Assembly: GCA_002255955.1 (NCBI GenBank)
Contig: NKIM01000033.1
Span: 1 to 57,403 of the forward strand
Direction: 5' to 3'
Length of the DNA stretch: 57,403 nt
Source: Burkholderiales bacterium PBB2
Lineage (GTDB): Bacteria > Pseudomonadota > Gammaproteobacteria > Burkholderiales > Burkholderiaceae_C
This document shows positions 1 to 7,711 of this stretch, in pieces (position 1 is the first letter of the stretch; every line of letters starts with the position of its first letter). The notes below the pieces were generated by a model, which did no database searches, was not told where the DNA came from, and was given only the letters and a program-made list of their open reading frames with translations. The position numbers and the translations under genes were made by a program.

Positions 1-195
1 GAAGACCCGATCAGCCCCGCAACATCAGCCCAAATCCAGCTCTTGAGTCCCGGTTCTTCCCAGAACCTTGTCAGGCAAACTCTTACAAGCGCGTCCAGCG
101 CGAGCGTGCTGCTTCGGGGCGCCGCCCTGTCCCAGGGCCGGCCGGCAGGGCGAGCGTGAACTTTGTCACGCCGCGCGCCCTGTCATCCTCGACGC
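1..195. other. Left edge, no gene recognised
   Basis: This stretch lies downstream of the stop codon of the minus-strand TPR gene. No reading frame in it has convincing codon use or a recognisable product, and I see no clean terminator hairpin with a T-run. It may be intergenic or belong to a gene outside the window. Confidence 0.4.
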
Positions 196-726
196 TCAGT
201 CGCCCAAACCGAGCAGGGAATTCAAACGGGCCAGCTCGGCCTCGGCCACCGGCAGCAGATCCGGGGCTTCGTCCAGCAGGCTGTCCATGGCCAGCGGCTC
301 CAGGCGCAGCAGATGGCGCAGGGTCTTCTGCGCTTGCAGGGTCTTGCCCAGGCCCGAGCAGGCGAAGCCCAGGGTGTAGAGGCTGGGGCCATGGTGCGGG
401 TGCAGTTCCAGCGCACGCTTGGCGTAGGTCGCAGCCTGGGCCAGCTCACCGGCGCTCAGCAGCAAGGCGGCCAGATCGCTCATCAGATCGTGCGACATCG
501 GGGTCTGCTCCAGCGCCTGCTTGAGCATGGACATGCCCAGCCCCAATCGGCCGTGCGCGGCCTCGACAAAAGCGGCATTGCGGGCCTGGGCCAGCAGCAG
601 CGCCGCCTCGGTGCCCATTTCCGTCGGACGGGCAGAAGGTGCCGGCATGGCAGCCGAGGTCGCGCCTTGCGACTCGACCTGGCCTTGTTTGACCGCCTTC
701 TTGCTTGCTTGCGTCGTTGTGTGCAT
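196..726 (-). CDS. Tetratricopeptide-repeat protein next to the flagellin genes
   Basis: 176-residue predicted soluble protein. Its C-terminal two thirds has TPR-like helical pairs, for example LLSAGELAQAATYAKRALEL followed by HPHHGPSLYTLGFACSGLGK and a third pair ending LLRLEP. I chose the ATG at 726 because GGAG sits six bases before it; the in-frame ATG at 753 has no Shine-Dalgarno. The N-terminal ~40 residues are Ala/Ser/Thr-rich and probably disordered. It is transcribed away from the flagellins across a 1-kb gap. TPR proteins mediate protein contacts; a flagellar role (chaperone-like or glycosylation-linked) is only suggested by position. Confidence 0.7.
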   Translation of the reverse strand: MHTTTQASKKAVKQGQVESQGATSAAMPAPSARPTEMGTEAALLLAQARNAAFVEAAHGRLGLGMSMLKQALEQTPMSHDLMSDLAALLLSAGELAQAATYAKRALELHPHHGPSLYTLGFACSGLGKTLQAQKTLRHLLRLEPLAMDSLLDEAPDLLPVAEAELARLNSLLGLGD

Positions 727-1717
727 TTCAATCTCCAAAGGTGTTGATGCCATTCACAGCCAGCGCCTGAGTCCAGCGCACCATCGTTCTCGATCGATCC
801 AAAAAACCACGGACCAGCCACCCGACCCGGGCCACCTAACACGGAGGCAAGTCGGGCTGTGCGTGCTGCGGTCTACAGCTGGTACTGGCTTTGGAAGCGC
901 ACGCGCGGGGCGCGCATTTCGACCGCAATGGAGCGGACTTTAGGCCGGCGTGCGTGCGTGATTCGCCAGAAAAGCACGGGCTTGCCGCCCTTACTCCAAG
1001 CCTGTGGCGCGCCGCAGCCGCCGAAAACAAGTCAGAGCGAGGCCGAATTCGAGATTGCTCCTCTCGACCGGCCGGGATGCCATCCCGCTCTTCCCTGTTT
1101 CAGCTCACCTTGTGAAGTGATGGCATGACGATGAAGTAGACCGAGTTTCAGAAGCAGCCTCTGGCTCACGACGGTTTGATGCACCGTCGTCAAGGCTTCG
1201 CCCACCCGGCCCAGGGCCTGACGGCCCCTGTTCAGCAGTACCACGAAGAAAAGGACTCTCCACCCCACCGCGCACCCGAACCGCCAATCCGCTGCACGAA
1301 TCCCTCGCGAGCCGCTGGCCCTCATTTCTTGTTGTTTGCACCTGTCGCTCTTTTTCTGCCCTTCCCTGCATCCGGCCGTCATGGCCCGCAGGCACGGCGC
1401 CCCAGGTGATCCAAAGAACAAGGCCAAGACCCAGCCGCTTTTCCAGCGATCCAGCCTCTTGACAAACAGCACTCAAGTTCCGACGGGTGCTGTCCGATAC
1501 CACTTCCAACGGGTCTGGAAACAGGCGCGTGGTCCGGTAACAAGGCCGCTGGTTGAGCACTCTCGCAAGGGAATGCAGGGCTTCACAGGCTGACTGGCGC
1601 CGGGCGGGGTGGATGGAAGAGTCACAAGGCTTTCGTCCACGTCACAAATGCCGCAAGGCATTTGCCAACACGTCGGCGCTGAGCCGGGAATCTTCGTAGC
1701 TGAAACAGGAGCGCATC
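727..1717. other. Long non-coding gap upstream of the first flagellin
   Basis: About 1 kb between the divergent TPR and flagellin genes. Several short open frames exist on both strands, but none resembles a known protein. The only element I can support is a sigma-28-like promoter at 1473-1499, which gives the first flagellin an untranslated leader of about 210 bases. The segment around 1130-1420 is GC-rich and open on the minus strand without recognisable domains. Confidence 0.5.
1473..1499 (+). promoter_or_regulatory. Sigma-28 (FliA)-type promoter of flagellin gene 1
   Basis: -35 octamer TCAAGTTC at 1473-1480, an 11-base spacer, and -10 octamer GTCCGATA at 1492-1499. This matches the enterobacterial FliA consensus TAAAGTTT-N11-GCCGATAA at most positions and has exactly the right spacing. 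Transcription would start near 1506, so the fliC1 mRNA would carry a ~210-base leader. Confidence 0.7.
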
Positions 1718-2557
1718 ATGCCCGCAATCATCAATAGCAATATTGCTTCTCTGAACGCGCAACGCAACGTTGCCACGTCACAGTCTTCTCTCTCCATCTC
1801 CATGCAGCGCTTGTCTTCGGGCATGCGTGTCAACTCTGCCAAGGACGACGCCGCCGGCCTGGCCATCGCGGAACGCATGAGCGCCCAGGTGCGCGGCATG
1901 AACGTCGCGGTGCGCAACGCCAACGACGGCATCTCTCTGGCGCAGACCGCTGAAGGCGCGCTGGGCAAGGTGGCCGACTCTCTGCAGCGTATGCGTGAGC
2001 TGGGCGTCCAGGCCCGTAACGCCACCAACACCACCACCGACTTGGACTCGATCGGCAAGGAATTCGCCGAACTGGGCAAGGAAATCCAGCGCGTGCTGGG
2101 CGGCACCACCTTCAACGGCACCGCCATCTTGGGCGGCGGCGCGGGCGGCAAAGACTTCCAGATTGGCGCCAACACCACGACCAATGACGTGGTCACGGTG
2201 ACCACCACCAACATGACCGGCAATGCCGACATCACCGCCGTCACCAGCGATGTGATCGACAACACCAAGACGGCCGGTGACCTGAAGACCACGATCGACC
2301 AGATCGACACGGCCATCAACACGGTCAGCTCCGAGCGCGCCACGCTGGGTGCGGCACAAAACCGCTTTGAAGCCGTGATCTCCAACCTGATGGTCTCGGT
2401 GGAAAACCAGAGCGCCTCGCGAAGCCGCATCTTGGATGCCGACTACGCGACGGAAACCGCCAACCTGAGCCGTTCGCAGATCCTGCAACAGGCGGGCACG
2501 GCCATGATTGCGCAAGCCAATCAGATGCCGCAGCAAGTCCTGTCGCTTCTTCGATGA
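1718..2557 (+). CDS. fliC: Flagellin, copy 1
   Basis: 279-residue flagellin, the filament subunit exported by the flagellar type III apparatus. It has the conserved D0/D1 N-terminus (INSNIASLNAQRN, SGMRVNSAKDDAAGLAIAER) and C-terminal D1/D0 (RSRILDADYATETANLSRSQ ... QQVLSLLR). At under 300 residues it lacks the large surface D2/D3 domains of enteric flagellins. CAGGAG six bases before the ATG sets the start. It has its own sigma-28-like promoter and a strong terminator at 2638, so it is probably monocistronic. It is very similar to copy 2; the centre (residues ~130-190, Thr/Asn-rich) differs most. Confidence 0.97.
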   Translation: MPAIINSNIASLNAQRNVATSQSSLSISMQRLSSGMRVNSAKDDAAGLAIAERMSAQVRGMNVAVRNANDGISLAQTAEGALGKVADSLQRMRELGVQARNATNTTTDLDSIGKEFAELGKEIQRVLGGTTFNGTAILGGGAGGKDFQIGANTTTNDVVTVTTTNMTGNADITAVTSDVIDNTKTAGDLKTTIDQIDTAINTVSSERATLGAAQNRFEAVISNLMVSVENQSASRSRILDADYATETANLSRSQILQQAGTAMIAQANQMPQQVLSLLR

Positions 2558-2637
2558 TCCCGGGCCAGCCTCGCTGGCCCTGAGTACACCCGTCGTCGCA
2601 GGAACGGAGAACCTCACCCCTCCAGCACAAGCCCCTT

Positions 2638-2671
2638 GACGCTGCCCACTCGGCTGGGCAGCGTCTTTTTT
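2638..2671 (+). terminator. Rho-independent terminator of flagellin gene 1
   Basis: Perfect 11-bp stem GACGCTGCCCA/TGGGCAGCGTC with loop CTCGGC, followed by six Ts. It lies 80 bases after the flagellin stop codon. Confidence 0.92.
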
Positions 2672-2892
2672 AAGGGCTGTTTTTCAAAAGAAGGCAAGAA
2701 AAATTCTTCAAGTGATTCAAGGCATCGCTCGATAACAAACCCAACGGGCCCGAGGAAACAAGGGACACCGTGGTCCGGTCAGCCGGCCCTGCGCCATACC
2801 CTCATGCGAGGTGGTGCGCGAGGCAGGACGCGGACGGTGCTGATCAGGCGGCCTCAGCCGCCTGGCTGCTGGCAAAGCCGCTCTTGCAGCGG

Positions 2893-2919
2893 CCAAGTTA
2901 TCGACCGCATAGACCGGGT
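2893..2919 (+). promoter_or_regulatory. Weak sigma-28-like promoter of flagellin gene 2
   Basis: CCAAGTTA (2893-2900), an 11-base spacer, then GACCGGGT (2912-2919). The -35 element and spacing agree with FliA promoters, but the -10 is a poor match to GCCGATAA. The start site would be ~28 bases before the flagellin ATG. Confidence 0.35.
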
Positions 2920-2953
2920 TTCCGGAATGTCTTGATCACCGAAAGGATTGAAA

Positions 2954-3799
2954 ATGCCCTCCATCATCAACACCAACGTTGCCTCGCTGAACGCACAACG
3001 TAACGCCTCAAACACACAGCTCTCGCTCGCCACGTCCATGCAGCGCCTGTCCTCGGGCATGCGCGTCAATTCCTCCAAGGATGATGCCGCCGGCCTGGCA
3101 ATCGCCGAACGCATGCAAGCCCAGGTGCGCGGCATGAACGTCGCCGTGCGCAATGCCAACGACGGCATTTCGCTGGCGCAAACCGCTGAAGGCGCGCTGT
3201 CCAAAGTGGGCGACTCGCTGCAGCGCATGCGTGAGCTGGGTGTGCAGGCCCGCAACGCCACCAACACCACCACCGACCTGGATTCCATCGGCAAGGAGTT
3301 CGCTGAGCTCGGCGCTGAAATCCAGCGCGTGCTGGCTGGCACCACCTTCAACGGCACGGCCATCTTGGGCGCTGGCGCCAAGGCCAATGACTTCCAGATC
3401 GGCGCCAACACCACGGTGAACGACATCGTCACGGTGACCACCACCAACCTGACGGCCGACGCCGACATCACCGCCGTCACCAGCGACACCATCGACAACA
3501 CCAAAACGGTGGCCGATCTGAAAACCACCATCGATCAGATCGACACCGCCATCAACACGGTCAGCTCGACGCGCGCCACCTTGGGCGCGGCGCAGAACCG
3601 ATTCGAAGCGGTGATCTCCAACCTGATGGTGTCGGTGGAAAACCAGAGCGCCTCGCGCAGCCGCATCATGGATGCCGACTACGCCTCGGAAACCGCCAAC
3701 CTCAGCCGCGCGCAGATCCTGCAGCAGGCCGGCACGGCGATGGTCTCGCAGGCCAACCAGATGCCGCAGCAAGTGCTGTCGCTGCTGCGTGGCGGCTGA
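2954..3799 (+). CDS. fliC: Flagellin, copy 2
   Basis: 281-residue flagellin with the same D0/D1 architecture as copy 1 and long stretches of identical sequence, including SGMRVNSSKDDAAGLAIAER and MDADYASETANLSRAQ. AAAGGA six bases upstream fixes the ATG at 2954 rather than the in-frame TTG at 2948. The gene is bounded by terminators on both sides. Differences from copy 1 cluster in the central exposed region (e.g. GAGAKANDFQIGANTTVND). It is a recent tandem duplicate; mixed filaments or alternative use are possible. Confidence 0.97.
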   Translation: MPSIINTNVASLNAQRNASNTQLSLATSMQRLSSGMRVNSSKDDAAGLAIAERMQAQVRGMNVAVRNANDGISLAQTAEGALSKVGDSLQRMRELGVQARNATNTTTDLDSIGKEFAELGAEIQRVLAGTTFNGTAILGAGAKANDFQIGANTTVNDIVTVTTTNLTADADITAVTSDTIDNTKTVADLKTTIDQIDTAINTVSSTRATLGAAQNRFEAVISNLMVSVENQSASRSRIMDADYASETANLSRAQILQQAGTAMVSQANQMPQQVLSLLRGG

Positions 3800-4149
3800 G
3801 TTAGCGCGCGGCTGAAACGCCGCCGAAAGCCGCGCCGCCGGCACCCAAAATCAGTCTCCGCTCGCTCCGCCACCCTGGCTTGCTCCAGGGCGCGGAGCTT
3901 TTTTATGGCCGTGGTTTCACGGCCTTTTCCTGCTTTCGAGGCACGACAGACTGCTCAAGAATTTGGCCATCGGGTTGAAACATGGAAAGCATCACCCGAC
4001 GTCCGGACCCAAGCCCCCGGCCCCACCAGGCCCAAGCTTGAACAGACCGGGCGAGTTGACAAGCGAAGGCGCCGGCCCGGCCGGTTCCCCACACTTGGAT
4101 TGACGCGCCGGCCTGGCCGGGAGTTACCGGATTCTGTAGGAGTGCTCAA
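3800..4149. other. Intergenic region between flagellin genes 2 and 3
   Basis: Holds the terminator of flagellin 2 (3864-3904). Unlike the other flagellar leaders here, I find no convincing sigma-28 element in the remaining 245 bases: TCAAGAAT at ~3955 has no matching -10 at 11 bases. A TTGACA hexamer near 4057 also lacks a good -10. Confidence 0.45.
3864..3904 (+). terminator. Rho-independent terminator of flagellin gene 2
   Basis: Outer stem GCTCCGC/GCGGAGC (3864-3870 with 3892-3898), inner stem CCCTGG/CCAGGG, then six Ts. It lies 64 bases after the stop codon. Confidence 0.9.
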
Positions 4150-4995
4150 ATGCCGCAAACCATCAATACCAACATTGCCTCGCTGAACGCGCAGCGCAAT
4201 CTGAACATGTCGCAGGGCTCCCTCGGGGTGTCCATGCAGCGTCTGTCCTCGGGTATGCGAGTCAATTCCGCCAAGGACGATGCGGCGGGGCTGGCCATTG
4301 CCGAGCGCATGCATGCGCAGGTCCGAGGCATGAACGTCGCCATCCGCAATGCCAACGACGGCATCTCGCTGGCGCAGACCGCTGAAGGCGCCTTATCCAA
4401 AGTGGGCGACACGCTGCAACGCATGCGTGAGCTGTCGGTGCAGTCCCGCAACGCCACCAACACCACCACCGACCTGGATTCCATCGGCAAGGAATTCGGT
4501 GAGCTGGCCCTGGAAATCGGCCGCGTTCTGGCGGGCACCACCTTCAACGGCAAGAAAATCCTCGGCGCCGACGCCGTGGTGCCGCAGGAGTTCCAGGTCG
4601 GCCCCAACACCGGCGCGGAAGACACCATCACGGTGACCACCTCGGACATGACGGTGGACCCCACCATCACCGCGGTCACCACCGCCACCATCGGCAATGC
4701 CTCGACCACGGCCGACATCAAGACCATCATCGACAACATCGATATCGCCTTGAACACGGTCAGCAGCCAGCGCGCCACGCTGGGTGCCTCGCAAAACCGC
4801 TTTGAAGCGGTGATCTCGAACCTGCAGGTCTCGGTGGAAAACCAAAGCGCCGCACGCAGCCGCATCATGGATGCCGACTACGCGGCGGAAACCTCCAACC
4901 TCAGCCGCACCCAAATCCTGCAACAGGCCGGCAATGCCATGGTGGCCCAGGCCAACCAGCTGCCGCAGCAGGTGCTGAGTCTGCTGAAGGGCTGA
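4150..4995 (+). CDS. fliC: Flagellin, copy 3
   Basis: 281-residue flagellin and the most divergent of the three. The N- and C-terminal D0/D1 segments are retained (NTNIASLNAQRNLNMSQGSL; SRTQILQQAGNAMVAQANQL), while the middle differs (e.g. ADAVVPQEFQVGPNTGAEDT). GTAGGAG seven bases before the ATG is a good ribosome-binding site. It is followed by the terminator that also carries the fliD promoter. With no clear FliA promoter of its own, it may be expressed at a different level or time from copies 1 and 2. Confidence 0.97.
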   Translation: MPQTINTNIASLNAQRNLNMSQGSLGVSMQRLSSGMRVNSAKDDAAGLAIAERMHAQVRGMNVAIRNANDGISLAQTAEGALSKVGDTLQRMRELSVQSRNATNTTTDLDSIGKEFGELALEIGRVLAGTTFNGKKILGADAVVPQEFQVGPNTGAEDTITVTTSDMTVDPTITAVTTATIGNASTTADIKTIIDNIDIALNTVSSQRATLGASQNRFEAVISNLQVSVENQSAARSRIMDADYAAETSNLSRTQILQQAGNAMVAQANQLPQQVLSLLKG

Positions 4996-5046
4996 TTGCG
5001 CCCGCCCCTGCCGGCCTGGCGCCGGCGGGCGCGCGCACGGTTCCTC

Positions 5047-5073
5047 TCAAGTTTTGAGCACCTTCGGCCGATA
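5047..5073 (+). promoter_or_regulatory. Sigma-28 (FliA)-type promoter of fliD
   Basis: TCAAGTTT at 5047-5054, an 11-base spacer, and GGCCGATA at 5066-5073: the best FliA match in the window. The -10 octamer is also the 5' arm of the terminator at 5066-5098. Transcription starting near 5080 would begin in the hairpin loop and so escape termination. Confidence 0.75.
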
Positions 5074-5098
5074 CCGCCTTTGCGTATCGGCCTTTTTT
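5066..5098 (+). terminator. Rho-independent terminator of flagellin gene 3
   Basis: Perfect 9-bp stem GGCCGATAC/GTATCGGCC (5066-5074 with 5084-5092), a 9-base loop and six Ts (5093-5098). Its 5' arm contains the -10 element of the fliD promoter. Confidence 0.88.
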
Positions 5099-5177
5099 GT
5101 CTCGACCCCGCGATCCGTCGCCGTTTGGGCCACAAGACTCGGACGCAGTTCTATCGCACGCCACAGGGAGTCCCATC

Positions 5178-6608
5178 ATGGCAAGCATCACCTCCGCAGG
5201 CATTGGCAGCGGCCTCGACATCGAGTCGCTGATCACCAAACTGGTTTCGGTTGAACGCCAACCGATCACCACCTTGAAGACCGCCACCGATGGACTGAAA
5301 ACCCAGCTCTCCGCCTACGGCAAGGTGCAAAGCAGCCTCTCGGCCCTGCGCGATGCTGCATCCAAGCTGACCAACCCGGACACCTGGGGCGCCGGCCTGG
5401 GCACCTCCAGCGATGCCACCAGCGTCAGCGTCACGCCCGGCCCCGGTGCGGCCGCAGGCAATGTGGCGGTCTCGGTCAGCCGCCTCGCCACGGCGCAGTC
5501 GGTGTCCACCAGCTACCAGCCCGCCACCGGCCCGGTCGGCCAGGGCAGCATCACCATCGAGCTGGGCAAATGGAATGCCGACCAAAGCAGTTTTGACCCC
5601 AAGGCCGGCAGCACTGCGGTGACCATCGACATCAGCGATGGCAGCAACACCCTCGCGCAGATTCGCGACAAGATCAATGCCGCCAAGGCCGGCGTGACGG
5701 CCTCCATCGTCACCGACCAGGGCGGCGCCCGCCTGGTCATGCGTTCCACCGAAACCGGAGTCAGCAACGGCTTCCGCATCGGCGTGGTCGACGGCGATGG
5801 CCTGCTCGACGGCCAGGGCCTGGATGCCCTGTCCTTCGATCCGCGCACGCCCGACTCCTCCAAGGCGGTCCAGAACCAAGCTGCCGGCAATGCCCTGGCC
5901 AAGCTGAACGGCCTGGACATCGAGTCGGAGACCAACACGCTCAAGGAATCGATCGACGGCCTGACCATCAACTTGCTCAAGCCCACCACCGCCGATGTCA
6001 ACCTGACCATCTCGGCGGACAAGGAGGCGATCAAGAAAGCGATCAACGATTTCGCCACCGCCTACAGCAGCCTGTCGGCCCTGGTGAAAGACCAGACCAA
6101 GTACGACCAGAGCAACAAGACTGCCGGCACCTTGCAGGGCGAAGGCTCGGTCTTGAGCATCCAATCCGCCATGCGCGGGGTCAGTGGTGGCACCACCACC
6201 CTGGGCGGCAAGTTCAGCCGCCTGGCCGACATCGGCCTGGACCCGGTCGCCGATGGCAGCCTCAAGGTCACCGCAACCAAGCTGGACAAATCCATGGCCG
6301 ACCTGGACAGCCTCAAGCAGCTCTTCATGTCGGTAGACAGCGCCAATCCCGAGAACAGCGGCATCGCCCAGCGCATGCGCAAGTTTGCCGACCAGGCCCT
6401 GGGCATCGACGGCAGCCTGAGCACGCGACAGAAGGGCCTGCAAGACCGCATCAATGGCAACAATCTGCAAAGCACCAAGCTCGAAGAAAAGGCCTCGCTG
6501 ACCGAAACCCGGCTGCGCGCGCGCTACACCGCGCTCGATGTGCAGATGGGCAAGCTCAACAACCTGTCCAGCTATGTGAGCCAGCAGATGGCCATGTTGA
6601 ACAAGTAA
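5178..6608 (+). CDS. fliD: Flagellar filament cap protein FliD (HAP2)
   Basis: 476-residue filament cap protein that sits at the filament tip and helps flagellin fold and insert. The typical N-terminus is ITSAGIGSGLDIESLITKLV, and the C-terminal ~100 residues have the heptad-rich D0/D1 coiled-coil helices (TRQKGLQDRINGNNLQSTKL ... YVSQQMAMLN). The ATG at 5178 follows CAGGGAG; an upstream extension to 5097 would place the start in the terminator tail and is rejected. It is transcribed from the sigma-28-like promoter at 5047. Confidence 0.96.
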   Translation: MASITSAGIGSGLDIESLITKLVSVERQPITTLKTATDGLKTQLSAYGKVQSSLSALRDAASKLTNPDTWGAGLGTSSDATSVSVTPGPGAAAGNVAVSVSRLATAQSVSTSYQPATGPVGQGSITIELGKWNADQSSFDPKAGSTAVTIDISDGSNTLAQIRDKINAAKAGVTASIVTDQGGARLVMRSTETGVSNGFRIGVVDGDGLLDGQGLDALSFDPRTPDSSKAVQNQAAGNALAKLNGLDIESETNTLKESIDGLTINLLKPTTADVNLTISADKEAIKKAINDFATAYSSLSALVKDQTKYDQSNKTAGTLQGEGSVLSIQSAMRGVSGGTTTLGGKFSRLADIGLDPVADGSLKVTATKLDKSMADLDSLKQLFMSVDSANPENSGIAQRMRKFADQALGIDGSLSTRQKGLQDRINGNNLQSTKLEEKASLTETRLRARYTALDVQMGKLNNLSSYVSQQMAMLNK

Positions 6609-6660
6609 GGCCGGCAGCGCCGCAGCCTGCTGCCTCAGCGCCTGCCCGTCCAGGCCCCAC

Positions 6661-6700
6661 CGATCAAGCGGTGGCTTCGCAAGAGGCCACCGCTTGATTG
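6661..6700 (+). terminator. Strong hairpin after fliD
   Basis: Perfect 13-bp stem ATCAAGCGGTGGC/GCCACCGCTTGAT (6663-6675 with 6686-6698) and a 10-base loop. Only TTGCTTT follows, so termination may be partial, or the hairpin may stabilise the fliD mRNA 3' end. Confidence 0.55.
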
Positions 6701-6815
6701 CTTTGGGCGCCAGCGATACCCACACCCGCTCTTCAGGCTGCAGCGCGAGCCAGCGGCACAAATTCGCACTTTTCTCAAGCCCGCATCTGCAGGCGAAGAC
6801 CGCGCCTTCGAGCAC

Positions 6816-6842
6816 TCAAGTTCAGCGCCCCGGGGTCGAAAA
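6816..6842 (+). promoter_or_regulatory. Sigma-28-like promoter of fliS-fliT
   Basis: TCAAGTTC (6816-6823), an 11-base spacer, and GTCGAAAA (6835-6842). The -10 matches GCCGATAA at six of eight positions. The start site would fall about 30 bases before the fliS ATG. Confidence 0.55.
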
Positions 6843-6878
6843 CAATTCAACACGAGCTTCCCCGGAAAGAATCCCACC

Positions 6879-7310
6879 ATGTACGGCAACACAGCCTCTC
6901 CGTTCGCATCCAGGACCCAGCGCGCCTCGATGTACCGCAAGGTCGGACTGGAGACCGATGTTCAAAGCGCCAGCCCGCATCGCCTGGTCGCCATGCTGTT
7001 CGACGGCATCTTTGCCGCCATGAACCAGGCACTGGTGGCCATCGAGGCCAACAACACCGAGCTGAAGAACAACTCGCTGTGCCGCGCCGTGCGGATTCTC
7101 GACGAGGGCCTGAAGGCCACGCTGAACCTGGAAGCCGGCCCTCTGGCCCAGGATCTGGGTGACCTCTATGCCTATCTGTGCATGCGCCTGACCCAGGCCA
7201 ATCTGCGCAGCGACCCTTCCCTGATCGAAGAGTGCCAACGCCTGCTCACCCCGGTGCGAGACGCCTGGACCGCCATCGGCCAGTCGCCGGAAGTGCAGCG
7301 CGCGGCCTGA
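6879..7310 (+). CDS. fliS: Flagellin export chaperone FliS
   Basis: 143 residues. Cytoplasmic chaperone that binds the flagellin C-terminal helix, preventing premature polymerisation and delivering it to the export gate. Family hallmarks are the N-terminal MYRKVGLETDVQSASPHRLV and the helix LVAMLFDGIFAAMNQALVAI. GGAAAG lies nine bases upstream of the ATG. fliT follows after 33 bases, so the two form a chaperone operon. Confidence 0.95.
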   Translation: MYGNTASPFASRTQRASMYRKVGLETDVQSASPHRLVAMLFDGIFAAMNQALVAIEANNTELKNNSLCRAVRILDEGLKATLNLEAGPLAQDLGDLYAYLCMRLTQANLRSDPSLIEECQRLLTPVRDAWTAIGQSPEVQRAA

Positions 7311-7343
7311 TCCACCTAACACTTGTTTCTTGCGGAAATTGTG

Positions 7344-7643
7344 ATGAACACCCAACTTCTGAGCTACTACGAAGCCATTGAGCAAGCCAGCGCCGACATG
7401 CTGTCCGCCGCGCGCACCGGCAACTGGGACGAGGTCGTCAAGCTCGAAGGCGCCTGCGTGCTGCTGATCTCCCAGCTCAAGCATGCGGCCGCCGGCGAGA
7501 AACTGGCGCCCGAAGAGAACAAGCTGAAGACGCGCATCATGCAGCGCATCCTGCTCAACGACGCCGAGATCCGCCACCTGGCCGAACCTTGGCTCGACGA
7601 TCTGGATCAGGTGCTGTCCGGCAAGAGCAAGACCTTGCACTGA
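7344..7643 (+). CDS. fliT: Flagellar chaperone FliT
   Basis: 99-residue all-helical FliT-like protein. It is expected to chaperone FliD for export; in enterics it also inhibits FlhDC. Recognised by size, position after fliS and a FliT-type helical pattern (YEAIEQASADMLSAARTGNW, MQRILLNDAEIRHLAEPWLD). The start is the ATG at 7344; a GTG directly before it is possible. Sequence conservation in this family is weak, so the call leans on context. Confidence 0.82.
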   Translation: MNTQLLSYYEAIEQASADMLSAARTGNWDEVVKLEGACVLLISQLKHAAAGEKLAPEENKLKTRIMQRILLNDAEIRHLAEPWLDDLDQVLSGKSKTLH

Positions 7644-7711
7644 GCGCCGCCCCGCCGGTTTTCAACGCGTCGCCCGGGCGCACCCGCCCCGGGCGAAACA
7701 GCCCCTCCCGC

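Larger units (their letters stand above)
2558..2953. other. Intergenic region between flagellin genes 1 and 2
   Basis: Contains the terminator of flagellin 1 (2638-2671) and a weak sigma-28-like element just before flagellin 2 (2893-2919). I see no coding potential or other structure in the ~220 bases between them. Confidence 0.5.

Noticed and set aside
1032-1560. Two overlapping open frames (146 and 151 codons) upstream of the first flagellin
   Set aside because: No recognisable domain, no good start signal, and the segment lies before the sigma-28 promoter; treated as non-coding.
4057-4090. TTGACA as a sigma-70 -35 for the third flagellin
   Set aside because: The following bases are GC-rich with no -10 hexamer at 16-18 bases.
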